A stretch of DNA of 64,000 nt from Gimesia algae (GTDB lineage: Bacteria; Planctomycetota; Planctomycetia; Planctomycetales; Planctomycetaceae). Made by a program: the position numbers and the translations under genes. A model generated the notes under the pieces. The model saw only the letters and a list, made by a program, of their open reading frames with translations. It ran no database searches and was not told the origin of the DNA. Within the stretch, counting starts at the first letter, position 1, and each line of letters begins with the position of its first letter. Where the stretch lies: NCBI RefSeq assembly GCF_007746795.1, contig NZ_CP036343.1, positions 2,531,369 through 2,595,368 of the forward strand. The letters are read 5' to 3'. Of this stretch, positions 25,595 to 34,627 are shown piece by piece.

Positions 25595-28276
25595 ATGATG
25601 ATACGATCCCGCCGCTTATGTTGGTTTCAGCTTATCCTGTCGCTGTCACTCTGTTGCTCTTTGGCTCACGCCGAAGACAATTGGCTACAGCTGAAAGGAG
25701 ACAGCCAGCGTTCCGGTAACGCGTCTGCAAGTTCAATCCAAACGCCCCTCTCACTGGTTGCAGCTGTCCCCTTAACCGACGGCATCTACACATCGCCTGT
25801 CGTCAGTCAGGGAAACGCTTATGTCATCGATGGCGCAGGCATCGTTTTCGCAATCGAGGGACAGACTGGCAAAGTCCTCTGGAAACACGCTACCAAAGGG
25901 GGGCCGGGTAATTGCAATAACGTCGCGTCTCCCGCCATCATTGAGAACTACCTTCACGTTGGCACTGCCGCTGGCTACTACTACGTGTTCGATCTCAAAA
26001 CCGGCGCTGTCAGCAAGGAACTGGACTGTCGGGAACCCATCTTCTCTGCCCCGCTGGTCAACAAAGGCCGCGTTTATTTCGCCACCCTTGGTGCCCAGGT
26101 TTATGCCGTCGAACCAAATGGTGAAGTCGCCTGGACCTGGGACTTTGTTAAAGAAGTTGTCGACTTTGACGGCAATCGCTGGAGCGGCGCCGACTGGCTG
26201 AAACACCGCAAGGATCGCGTCACCTGGCGGGATCACTTCGTCTGTTCCCGCGATATCTGCCTGGCCGGAGACTCCCTGGTCATCCCGGCGGGCGGGCGTA
26301 CCGTCTTTCTGAAAGACACAGGCACCGCGCCGCAGCTGCAGGTCGTCGGAGAAATCCCCAAGTATGCCGGCGCTGAATTCCCCGCCACCTTCGGGCAAAG
26401 CGCGGATGCTGCCGGCAATGTATTCGTCCAGTGGCATCGTCGTGACAACGCGGGTCGCGTCGAAGTCATGCGACTGGATGGCGATAAAATCCAGGCAGAT
26501 TATATCAAAGGCACGCAAACCTCCATCCGCGATCCCGGCCTGCTCAGCTTTGCCTCGGTCAGCATTCGCGGCAACAATGTCTTTCGCGTTCGTCCCGAAG
26601 CCGGCCTCGGCTTATGCCGTCACACAATCGACTCTGAAACAACCGAGGTGCTCTGTGAAGCCCCTTCCGTCTGCCCCCCTGTGATCACTGAGAACCACAT
26701 CATCTATGGTGGACTGGACGGCGTCCTGTACGTCGTTTCGCTCTCCGATAAGAAAACAACAGAATTCAAGACCGCCTTCAACGCGCCCATTACTGCGCCC
26801 GTCGCCGTTGCCGACCAGAAGATCTATGTCCCCTGTGAAGATGGCTACCTCTACATCCTCAATGCCGACGGCTCACAACCTCAGACGCAGGCCGCGCTGC
26901 CAAAGCAGGATCTGGCGATCTGGAAGATTCGTAACCCCATCACCGGCCCTTTAGCCAAGCCCGAATTCGACTGGTACACCAACTATGGTGATTTTGGTGG
27001 CACGAACGCCAATGCCCAGGGCTTGAAGCCACCACTGCGAATGCGGTGGGCGCGGCGGCTGGAAGGCACGGTCAAACACCTTCCCGTCTGTGGCGGCGGT
27101 CGTCTTTATACGCATACTGCTGAAGGACAGATCATCGCCGTCGAACAGGATACCGGCCGTATGCTCTGGAGACGCTATTGGCCGGACGTTTATCTCTCAT
27201 TTACTTCCCCCCTCTACATCGATGGCAAACTCTTGATTCCCCAGGCGGGCATCAAAAAGTCTGTCATGCGCTGTCTGGATGCTGCTACGGGAGACCTGCT
27301 CTGGGAAGCCCCCTTTACCGGTTCTCCCAGCTGGAGTCGACAGTTTCCCCCTGTCGTCGCAGGCAATATCGCTATCTACGCCTCGGGTTCCGGTGAATAT
27401 GCGGCTCAGGGGACAGAGAAAGCCTTCACCTTCGGCGGTAAGCCAGCCGTCAAAGAAGACGGACGCGAAGTCATGAGCTGGATCTATTCCAATGACAATC
27501 CCTACTACCCCCGGGATCACCGCCCGCGGATCTGGGCCTGGGATCTCGATACAGGCAAAGTTGTCTGGGAAAAAGATTTCTCAGAATATGGTCGCGGCGG
27601 CAACGATTGTGGCATCGCTATTCTGGACGGTAAGCTGTATTACTCCACCTTCTTCGGTTACGCCAGCAGCCAGCGGAAACGACGTGGCTTACCCGTCGAG
27701 AATAACGGGATTACCGCCTGCCTCGATCCAGAGACGGGGGAGGTCATCTGGCTGACCAACAAATATTATGTCACATCCAAATGCACGCTCAGTGCCCGCG
27801 ACGGACGCATTTACATAGGCGGCTACAACCGTGCGAAAGAAGACACGCAGGACCGGTTTGTCTGGTGCCTGGATGCAAAAGATGGTTCCCTGGTCTGGCA
27901 GTCCGATGCGGTCACATCCGCTTTAAATGTCGTTACCGTCGGCAAAGATTATATCTTTTCCAATGCGCTCCGGGGAAAAGGGAACGTCTTCGATCACAAG
28001 ACAGGCAAAGTCCTCAACAGTATCGGACATAACTATGCCTGCTGCCGATTCACACTCTCAGAGCCTTATGTGCTGGGCGCCAATATGGATATGATCGATT
28101 TATCAGACGACGGCAAGCTGGTATCCACCGGTCCTGCGATCGACTCGCGCGAGTGTCTGGGAGCCGTCGTTTCCAACGGGCGGATTTTTTATACATCCCA
28201 GGCCAGCGGCTTTATCGTCTCTCAGACCTATGGGGAAGCTTCGAAAAAACTGCCCGCTGTCTGGGAACGCCCCTGA
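25595..28276 (+). CDS. Exported PQQ-like beta-propeller protein
   Basis: 893 residues from the ATG at 25595 (GAGAAAG upstream); an open frame from 25517 has no ribosome site. A signal peptide ending SLAHAED is followed by two propeller halves with repeated blades that read YVIDGAGIVFAIEGQTGKVLW, YVFDLKTGAV, YILNADGSQ, IIAVEQDTGRMLWRRYW, RCLDAATGDLLWEAPF, WAWDLDTGKVVWEKDF, ACLDPETGEVIWLT and WCLDAKDGSLVWQS. These are PQQ-type blades (A-x-D-x-x-T-G-x-x-W). No dehydrogenase catalytic signature was found, so it is a scaffold or a non-enzymatic propeller. It lies in the exported redox block between the DUF1501 protein and the thioredoxin-like protein. Confidence 0.85.
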   Translation: MMIRSRRLCWFQLILSLSLCCSLAHAEDNWLQLKGDSQRSGNASASSIQTPLSLVAAVPLTDGIYTSPVVSQGNAYVIDGAGIVFAIEGQTGKVLWKHATKGGPGNCNNVASPAIIENYLHVGTAAGYYYVFDLKTGAVSKELDCREPIFSAPLVNKGRVYFATLGAQVYAVEPNGEVAWTWDFVKEVVDFDGNRWSGADWLKHRKDRVTWRDHFVCSRDICLAGDSLVIPAGGRTVFLKDTGTAPQLQVVGEIPKYAGAEFPATFGQSADAAGNVFVQWHRRDNAGRVEVMRLDGDKIQADYIKGTQTSIRDPGLLSFASVSIRGNNVFRVRPEAGLGLCRHTIDSETTEVLCEAPSVCPPVITENHIIYGGLDGVLYVVSLSDKKTTEFKTAFNAPITAPVAVADQKIYVPCEDGYLYILNADGSQPQTQAALPKQDLAIWKIRNPITGPLAKPEFDWYTNYGDFGGTNANAQGLKPPLRMRWARRLEGTVKHLPVCGGGRLYTHTAEGQIIAVEQDTGRMLWRRYWPDVYLSFTSPLYIDGKLLIPQAGIKKSVMRCLDAATGDLLWEAPFTGSPSWSRQFPPVVAGNIAIYASGSGEYAAQGTEKAFTFGGKPAVKEDGREVMSWIYSNDNPYYPRDHRPRIWAWDLDTGKVVWEKDFSEYGRGGNDCGIAILDGKLYYSTFFGYASSQRKRRGLPVENNGITACLDPETGEVIWLTNKYYVTSKCTLSARDGRIYIGGYNRAKEDTQDRFVWCLDAKDGSLVWQSDAVTSALNVVTVGKDYIFSNALRGKGNVFDHKTGKVLNSIGHNYACCRFTLSEPYVLGANMDMIDLSDDGKLVSTGPAIDSRECLGAVVSNGRIFYTSQASGFIVSQTYGEASKKLPAVWERP

Positions 28277-28405
28277 TGAAAAAAGTTCCTAAATCACAAG
28301 TTGACTATTTCAGAGGTTAAGAAACAATGATATGACGTCGCAGTGTATCCCGAATTTTTCAGCCCATGGGTTTGCACTGTTGTTTCACACAAATTAGAAT
28401 TTACC

Positions 28406-28427
28406 GATACGTTAGTATTAACGTATC
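28406..28427. promoter_or_regulatory. Inverted repeat GATACGTTA-GTAT-TAACGTATC
   Basis: Perfect nine-base arms with a four-base spacer, 53 bases upstream of the ATG at 28480. Its length and position are those of an operator for a dimeric regulator. Confidence 0.55.
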
Positions 28428-28479
28428 ATCTGCATCCCGCAGAAATTTTTGTCACGTATAGGAATTTGAGGAGAAATAC

Positions 28480-29034
28480 ATGAAAAGACTGCTTACACTT
28501 TCAGTCGCGTTGATGTTCGTTGCAGCCAGCTCATTCAGCTCAGCAGCCGAATTGAAATCTGGAATTGAAGTCGGTGGAAAACCCGGTGCATACACAGTCA
28601 ATGATTGTACGGGACCCAACGCTGGGAAATCACTCTGCTATCGTTGCAGCTATGGCAAACGACCTGTTGTGAATATTTTCACTCGGGACATGAATGGCAA
28701 CGTTCAGGATCTGATCACTCAAATCGACGCCAAAGTTGGCGAAAACCGGGATCAGAAAATGGCCGCATTCGTCGTGCACCTGACAGACGATGCTGACAAA
28801 TCCAGCACTGAACTGAAAAAAGTTGCTGACAGCAAGAAAATCAAAAACACACCTCTGACCAACTACGAAGGCGAAGCAGGTCCTGCCGCCTACAAAATTT
28901 CCAAAGACGCTGACATCACCGTGCTGATGTGGGTCGATGGACAGGTGAAGGTCAATCACGCTTTCAAGAAGAGTGACCTCTCCAAAGCTAAAATCTCTGA
29001 ACTCGTGAAAGAGACTTCCAAAATCTTGAACTAA
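28480..29034 (+). CDS. Exported thioredoxin-fold-like hypothetical protein
   Basis: 184 residues; GAGGAG lies eight bases upstream. A signal peptide (about 1-23, SSFSSAAELK) precedes an alpha/beta domain with a Cys pair in NAGKSLCYRCSYGKRPVVNIF, where CxxC (CYRC) precedes the strand PVVNIFTR as in thioredoxin-like proteins, although the pair sits earlier than in classical ones. The pattern AAFVVHLTDDAD, then GPAAYKISKDADITVLMW, supports the fold. It is followed by a strong terminator. It could be a thiol-disulphide protein for the cytochromes that follow. Confidence 0.7.
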   Translation: MKRLLTLSVALMFVAASSFSSAAELKSGIEVGGKPGAYTVNDCTGPNAGKSLCYRCSYGKRPVVNIFTRDMNGNVQDLITQIDAKVGENRDQKMAAFVVHLTDDADKSSTELKKVADSKKIKNTPLTNYEGEAGPAAYKISKDADITVLMWVDGQVKVNHAFKKSDLSKAKISELVKETSKILN

Positions 29035-29068
29035 CGATTGATGAGATTGCTTTTTAACCAGGAATCGA

Positions 29069-29096
29069 CCCCGCTTACCCTGACCGGTGAGCGGGG
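29069..29096 (+). terminator. Terminator after the thioredoxin-like gene
   Basis: CCCCGCT and AGCGGGG pair, with an additional ACC/GGT inner stem, followed by TTTC. It separates the gene from the YVTN/cytochrome gene 60 bases on. Confidence 0.75.
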
Positions 29097-29155
29097 TTTC
29101 TACTTCCCGCCCGAAAAGTCTCAGACGAATCTACACAGTAACAAAAGGGGTTTAC

Positions 29156-31021
29156 ATGTTTCTTCGTGTCAGGTCCGTTCACTCTGCTCTACTGCTGACG
29201 CTCGTTTTATGTGCGAGCCTGTTATTCACCACGCGGCATCTTTCCGCCGGCCAGTCAAACAGTCTGCTTGACATTTCCACCGATGGGAAACTGCTGGCCT
29301 GCTCGAACAGAGACAGTGGCTCAGTCACCATCGTCGATTTGAAAACCAATCAGAAGCTTCACGAAATCAACGTCGGCAAACACCCCGAAGGGGTCACCTT
29401 CGTAGGTGACAGCCATCAGGTCGCAACCGCAGTCTACGATGAAGACCGGGTAGTGTTCCTTAATGCCGATTCAGGAAAACAGACCGGACAGACCGAAGTT
29501 TTCGATGAACCGTATGGCGTGGTTTCCACAACGGACGGGAAACGCATTTTTGTCACACTTGACTATCCCGGCCAGATTGTTGAGATCGATCCTGCCACTC
29601 AAAAAGTCGTCCGCGAGTTCTCATCGGGAAAGCATCTGCGAGGCATCGCTGTCTCCAGTGATAACCAGAGCCTGTTTACCACCGAATATTATTCCGCGCT
29701 GGTTCGCCAGGTGGATGTCAAAACAGGAGAAACCGTCGACGAATGGCCGGGTGGCAGTACCGATAACCTCTCGCGACAAATCACGCTGCACCCCCGTCGG
29801 GCCAAAGCCTACCTGCCCCATATTCGCTCACGGATCACCATGGCCCACGGTGCCGGCTCGATCTTCCCCATCGTTTCCATCGTCGATACGAAGCCCGGCG
29901 CAGGAAAACGCCGCCGTAAAATTCCCATGGATTCGTTCCGTGGTGCCCGCGTCACCTGTAACCCGTGGGATACCGCCATCACTCCCGATGGAAAAACATT
30001 TTTTGTCGTCTTCGCCGGCACCGACGATCTGTATGTCAGCAATGTAATTGATGACGACTACCGCGAACTCACCTTCCGCGGTTCACTCAATGTCGGATCA
30101 AATCCCCGCGGAGTGCGCGTCGCTCCGGATGGAAATACATTCTACGTTTACAATGCCCTCGACTTCGAGATCGTCGCTTACGACACACATTCACTCAGTC
30201 GACTGGCCACGATTAAAGTCACGGAGAATCCTTTAAGCGAGGAGGTCCTGCTGGGCAAGCGACTGTTCTATACAGCGCTGCAACCCATGACGAGCCGTCT
30301 GTGGATCTCCTGCTCCAGCTGTCATCCTGATGGGCAATCTGATGGTAAAACCTGGCATAATCCTGAAGGTCTGCGAAACACGCAGTCACTGGCCGGCATG
30401 GCCTGGACACACCCCATTCACTGGTCTGCAGACCGCGATGAAGTTCAGGATTTCGAACATACGATCCGTGGCCCCCTGATGCAGGGCAGAGGCCTCGTAC
30501 GCGGCAAACTGAATGACGCGCTGGATAAACCTAACAAAGGCCTGTCACAGGCTCTCGACGCCATGGCCGCTTATTCCAATACGCACGACTTCACGCTCAG
30601 TCCGTATGCGAAACAAGGCTTATCGCCCGCTGCCCAGCGCGGGCGTAAGCTGTTTTTCTCAAAGCAGACCCAGTGTGCCACCTGCCACTCAGGTCCCTTC
30701 CTGACTGATTCGGTTCCTTCGGAGTCAATCACTCGTCACAACGTCGGCACCGCCGTCGATAACCCGGGTGAAAAAATGGGACCCGAATATGACACCCCCA
30801 CTCTATTAGGCATCTATCGCACTGCTCCCTATCTGTCACATGGAAAAGCACAGACACTGGAAGAAGTCTTAACCACATACAACCATGATGATCAACATGG
30901 AAAAACCAGCCAGCTTTCCAAACAGGAACGCGCCGATCTGGTCGAGTTCCTGAAAGCACTCCCCTACGAAGACCCGGTACCACAGGCCAAAGCCGCCGGG
31001 CTGGTCAAAGTCACGAAATAA
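29156..31021 (+). CDS. YVTN-propeller / di-heme cytochrome fusion
   Basis: 621 residues from the ATG at 29156 (AAAAGGGG upstream). A signal peptide ends near residue 31. Residues about 35-380 form a YVTN-type propeller (SVTIVDLKTNQKLHEINVG, HPEGVTFVGDS, VVFLNADSG and KRIFVTLDYPGQIVEIDP). The C-terminal half holds two haem sites, CSSCHPDGQ (about 405) and CATCHSGPF (about 525), ending in TPTLLGIYRTAPYLSHGKAQ as in MauG-like di-haem enzymes. It probably oxidises a substrate in the periplasm with electrons moving via haem. A terminator precedes it, and the TlpA-like lipoprotein gene follows after 41 bases. Confidence 0.88.
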   Translation: MFLRVRSVHSALLLTLVLCASLLFTTRHLSAGQSNSLLDISTDGKLLACSNRDSGSVTIVDLKTNQKLHEINVGKHPEGVTFVGDSHQVATAVYDEDRVVFLNADSGKQTGQTEVFDEPYGVVSTTDGKRIFVTLDYPGQIVEIDPATQKVVREFSSGKHLRGIAVSSDNQSLFTTEYYSALVRQVDVKTGETVDEWPGGSTDNLSRQITLHPRRAKAYLPHIRSRITMAHGAGSIFPIVSIVDTKPGAGKRRRKIPMDSFRGARVTCNPWDTAITPDGKTFFVVFAGTDDLYVSNVIDDDYRELTFRGSLNVGSNPRGVRVAPDGNTFYVYNALDFEIVAYDTHSLSRLATIKVTENPLSEEVLLGKRLFYTALQPMTSRLWISCSSCHPDGQSDGKTWHNPEGLRNTQSLAGMAWTHPIHWSADRDEVQDFEHTIRGPLMQGRGLVRGKLNDALDKPNKGLSQALDAMAAYSNTHDFTLSPYAKQGLSPAAQRGRKLFFSKQTQCATCHSGPFLTDSVPSESITRHNVGTAVDNPGEKMGPEYDTPTLLGIYRTAPYLSHGKAQTLEEVLTTYNHDDQHGKTSQLSKQERADLVEFLKALPYEDPVPQAKAAGLVKVTK

Positions 31022-31062
31022 TTTACCTCTTCTGAAACTCAATTTCTGGAAATAATAGAAAC

Positions 31063-31737
31063 ATGTCGCCTCAAGTACTCTGTATTCTCGGTTCACTCTT
31101 CCTATTCTTCGGCTGCAGCCAGGAAGGCAGCACAGCTGACACCCCGGTAGAACTGGATCCCCCGCTGCAGGCAGTTGATACTTCAGAAGCAGAGCCAGCA
31201 ACAAAAAAACAGCAGGCCCCCGCCATTCCTGACGCGATAGCCATTGAACAGGATGGAATCATCGCCCAAATTGCCAACTGGGAACAGTTGCAGGAATTCA
31301 TTGGCAGACAAAACGGCAAAATCGTCGTCGTTGATCTCTGGTCTACCTGGTGTGAACCCTGCCTCCGCGAGTTCCCGCACCTGGTCGCGCTACAAAAAAA
31401 GTATCCGGAAAAAGTCGTCTGCGTTTCGTTTAATCTGAACTACGATGGCAGTAAAGATTCTCCACCCGAATCCAGCAGCGATGAACTGATGGAATTCTTC
31501 ACCAAACAGAAAGCAGAAATCGTCAACCTCATTTCCAGCACGCCTGACGAAGATCTTTACAAGAAGCTCAATCTCGCCGCGATTCCCGCAGCCTATGTAT
31601 ATGGCACCGATGGAAAACTGCAGAAACGGTTTGACAATGAAACCCTCGCCTATGGACAGGAAGGTTTCAACTACAAAGAACACATTGTCCCTTTTATCGA
31701 TGATTTGCTCCAACAGCCACAAAAGCAGACAGAATAA
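31063..31737 (+). CDS. TlpA/ResA-like thioredoxin lipoprotein
   Basis: 224 residues. The leader MSPQVLCILGSLFLFFGC ends in a lipobox cysteine, though with an aromatic position -3. A disordered linker (about 20-60) precedes a thioredoxin domain containing VVVDLWSTWCEPCLREFPHL, i.e. an active CEPC. The cis-Pro region AAIPAAYVYGTDGKL and a C-terminal helix complete it. TlpA/ResA proteins reduce apocytochrome cysteines for haem attachment, fitting the two-haem protein just upstream, with which it is probably cotranscribed. It converges with the symporter gene. Confidence 0.9.
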   Translation: MSPQVLCILGSLFLFFGCSQEGSTADTPVELDPPLQAVDTSEAEPATKKQQAPAIPDAIAIEQDGIIAQIANWEQLQEFIGRQNGKIVVVDLWSTWCEPCLREFPHLVALQKKYPEKVVCVSFNLNYDGSKDSPPESSSDELMEFFTKQKAEIVNLISSTPDEDLYKKLNLAAIPAAYVYGTDGKLQKRFDNETLAYGQEGFNYKEHIVPFIDDLLQQPQKQTE

Positions 31738-31762
31738 TCTTGCTCCCCTGTTTGATCGCTGA

Positions 31763-33388
31763 TCAGGCAAACGTCACATAAATCCCCGACATGATTGCAG
31801 CTAATAGAATCGCAATCAGTCGCGGATCGGTCATTCCTGACAGGGGTTTCAGCACGATTTCTCTCAACGGATTTTGCCAGCACATCATTTTAATCTGATC
31901 TTCAGAGGGAGGTGGAGTCAGCAGGCTGACTGCCACAAACACCACCGAACAGATCACGAACAGCCACCACGCCTGCAGCAAAAAGGGAATTCCCAGATCT
32001 TTTGTGATCAATTCAAATCCAAAATCGAGCGCAAAAGTAAGTCCGCCCAGCATCGAACCGATGATTAAAGTTGCCAGTGAAGCTTGCGCGGTCCCGCGTT
32101 TCCAGAGAACGCCCCAGATGAATACGGCAGTGATGGGCGGCGCCAGGCAGGCGATCATGCTGTTCAACCCGGAAAAAATACTCTCAAATTTACTCCCCAT
32201 GGTGGACCAGCCAATCGCCAGGATCATCACCACAACGGCGGTGATTCGCCCGACAACTACCAGTCGAGCATCACTCGTTTCCGGTTTCAGTTTTTTCACG
32301 ACATCAATGCTGATTAAAGTCGCCGTGCTGTTCAAAGCCCCGGCAATCGTACTCATCAATGCAGCCAGCAAACCGGCGGCAATCAGTCCTTTTAATCCTT
32401 CTGGGACCAGTTGTTTAATCAACTCCGGCAATGCTTTGTTGGGATCATCGCCAATCTGATCCTGAAACAACACATAGGCAAGCACACCAGGGAAAACCAT
32501 AATCAGCAACGGCAAGACTTTAATGAAGCCGGCGAATAAAGGCCCGGCCTGTGCATCCTTAACGGTCTCTCCCCCCAGAACGCGCTGCACGATCGTCTGG
32601 TCCGCACACCAGTACCAGATTCCCAGAACCGGGTAGCCCAGAATGAAGGCATACCACGAGTAGCCGCCGCTTTCGTGTAACATGCTCATATGTTTTTCAG
32701 GAAGCGCTGCACGCAGCTTCGTAAACGAATCGATTCCCTGTTCATTCAATGCGCCAGCTGCAAAATATGTCACCGCGATCGAACCAATGATTAACAGTAC
32801 TGTCTGAATCGACTCGGTAATCACCACTGCTTTCAAACCACCTACCACGGTATACAATGTCGTAATCGCTGAAATCACCAGTACCGAAGTAATGACGTCA
32901 ATTCCGAAGAATTCGTGAATCACAGTCGAACCGGCATACAGTGTCATGCCGATGTGAATAAACAGAGCAGCCACCACTCCCATAATCGCCAGCATAATTC
33001 GCGATCCTGCACTGAAACGCTGTTCCAGGTAATCGGGCAACGTGACCAGCCCACTGCGATGATAGATGGGCGCAAAAATCAGGCCCAGTAAAATCAGCGT
33101 AAATGCCGCCAGACATTCAAAATTACCAACGACCAGCCCTACGCGATATCCATCGGCAGCCAAGCCTATCAAATGCACGGTGGAAATATTCGTTGCAAAT
33201 AAAGACAGTCCAATGGTCGGCCACTTCAAAGAGCGTCCCGCCAGGAAATAACTGTCGACAGTCTGTTTCTGTTTCCGACTGACGAACAATCCCATTCCGG
33301 TAATCAAAACCAGGTACGAGACTATGATTATGGAGTCGAGAACAGAAATATCCAGTTGATTAGCTGCCAGCAGGAATGGCGCGTTCAT
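31763..33388 (-). CDS. SGLT-type sodium/solute symporter
   Basis: 541 residues with about 14 transmembrane segments. GMGLFVSRKQKQTVDSYFLA at the start, GIWYWCADQTIVQRVLGG (about 250-270, a hallmark of SGLT-type members) and AALMSTIAGALNSTATLIS (Na+-site Ser-rich helix) are clear. It moves a sugar or carboxylate together with sodium across the inner membrane. It is the second gene of a unit with the Ldh-family dehydrogenase (gap 10 bases), which suggests that its substrate is the oxidised or reduced hydroxy-acid. Confidence 0.9.
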   Translation of the reverse strand: MNAPFLLAANQLDISVLDSIIIVSYLVLITGMGLFVSRKQKQTVDSYFLAGRSLKWPTIGLSLFATNISTVHLIGLAADGYRVGLVVGNFECLAAFTLILLGLIFAPIYHRSGLVTLPDYLEQRFSAGSRIMLAIMGVVAALFIHIGMTLYAGSTVIHEFFGIDVITSVLVISAITTLYTVVGGLKAVVITESIQTVLLIIGSIAVTYFAAGALNEQGIDSFTKLRAALPEKHMSMLHESGGYSWYAFILGYPVLGIWYWCADQTIVQRVLGGETVKDAQAGPLFAGFIKVLPLLIMVFPGVLAYVLFQDQIGDDPNKALPELIKQLVPEGLKGLIAAGLLAALMSTIAGALNSTATLISIDVVKKLKPETSDARLVVVGRITAVVVMILAIGWSTMGSKFESIFSGLNSMIACLAPPITAVFIWGVLWKRGTAQASLATLIIGSMLGGLTFALDFGFELITKDLGIPFLLQAWWLFVICSVVFVAVSLLTPPPSEDQIKMMCWQNPLREIVLKPLSGMTDPRLIAILLAAIMSGIYVTFA

Positions 33389-33398
33389 AGAGAGACAA

Positions 33399-34526
33399 TC
33401 ATGTCAAAGATTCGGTAGGCGAGACTTCTACTTCTGAAGCACTCTCTGTTTCGCAGATTGGTTCAGTTGTTTCCAGCGGTGGCAGACCGCTCGCGGAAGC
33501 CAGCTGGTTAAACTGATTGATCAATCGCAGTCCCACTGGAATCCCCGACCGCAGACGCTCAGCTCGCGTCAATGCCTCAGGTTCCCCCGGATAATAAACC
33601 TGCCCCCCCGCTTCCAGAGGCTGCAATGCCCCCCAGCGTTGAATGATTTCTGCAATGCGATCCTGAAATGTTTCCACAGTCGTAAAGCGGCTGATATCAA
33701 TTGCCCCCACCATTCCCCCCAGCAGTCGTCGCTGTGTCAGATCGCCATACATTTTGGGAATATCGGGGCCGATCGGAGCACCGCCCAATAGCGCACACAA
33801 AACATCAATCATTAATCCCAGACCGGAACCTTTAAAACCACCAAATGGAAATAACGCTACCACCTCATTCGGATCTGTCGTGCCACGACCATTGGCATCC
33901 AGCGCCCAGTCCCCTGGGATCGAAACCCCTTCCGTCGCGGCATTCGCAATCGTATTCCAGGGCGTAATGCTCGTCGCCATATCCAGGCAGAGTGACTTTC
34001 CCTCTTTTCCCGGCGCGGTCATGCAGATTGGATTCGTCCCGCAGAATGGTTCCGCCGCTCCATGAGGAGTCACCATCGGATCAACGTGCGTAAACGCAAA
34101 GCCAATCATTCCCTCAGCTGCAATTCGTAACCCGTAATAAGCCAGAGCACCGCAATGAGAAGAATTACAGATCGACACCCAGCCGGCCCCCGACTCTCGT
34201 GCCAGTTCAACAGCATGATCGGCGGCTTTCACCATCGCCAGCTGCCCCAGCCCATGATCGCCATCCACACGACCTACCGCATCTCCCAGCGGTTCCCATT
34301 TCATTTCCGGTCGGGACTTGATGCTCTGCTGCCGAATGCGTTCCAGGTAATGCGGCAATCGCGCCACGCCATGCGAATCGATTCCACGCAGATTCGACTC
34401 CACCAGCGTATCCACAACCAGCACTGCATCCTCCTCGGTCAAATTTGCCTGCAACAGCAACTGCAGACAGAACTCCTTCAGAGATTCAGACTCAATCAGA
34501 GAACTCTCAACTTCGATCTGTGCCAA
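33399..34526 (-). CDS. Ldh-family (malate/L-lactate-type) NAD(P) dehydrogenase
   Basis: 375 residues of the family of YiaK/Mdh-type dehydrogenases, unrelated to classical Rossmann LDH. DSHGVARLPHYLERI (about 53-67), GHGLGQLAMVKAADHAVE, SSHCGALAYYGLRIAA, THVDPMVTPHGAAEPFCGTNP and the NADH-binding FGGFKGSGLGLMIDV are visible. It reduces or oxidises a 2-oxo or 2-hydroxy acid (malate, lactate, ureidoglycolate or diketogulonate are known for the family; not distinguishable here). It is cotranscribed with the symporter after it, which argues for a carbon-acid uptake and conversion module. Confidence 0.9.
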   Translation of the reverse strand: MAQIEVESSLIESESLKEFCLQLLLQANLTEEDAVLVVDTLVESNLRGIDSHGVARLPHYLERIRQQSIKSRPEMKWEPLGDAVGRVDGDHGLGQLAMVKAADHAVELARESGAGWVSICNSSHCGALAYYGLRIAAEGMIGFAFTHVDPMVTPHGAAEPFCGTNPICMTAPGKEGKSLCLDMATSITPWNTIANAATEGVSIPGDWALDANGRGTTDPNEVVALFPFGGFKGSGLGLMIDVLCALLGGAPIGPDIPKMYGDLTQRRLLGGMVGAIDISRFTTVETFQDRIAEIIQRWGALQPLEAGGQVYYPGEPEALTRAERLRSGIPVGLRLINQFNQLASASGLPPLETTEPICETESASEVEVSPTESLT

Positions 34527-34627
34527 AGGTCACCTCTACTTATCATTCTTGTGACACATTCTTCAATGTGGCACGAAATACATTTCGACTCAATCAGGGT
34601 AGCGAATGAGTATAATCATCTCGTTAT

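Noticed and set aside
25595-28276. PQQ-dependent dehydrogenase
   Set aside because: Blades are present, but no catalytic or cytochrome domain characteristic of quinoprotein alcohol dehydrogenases was seen.
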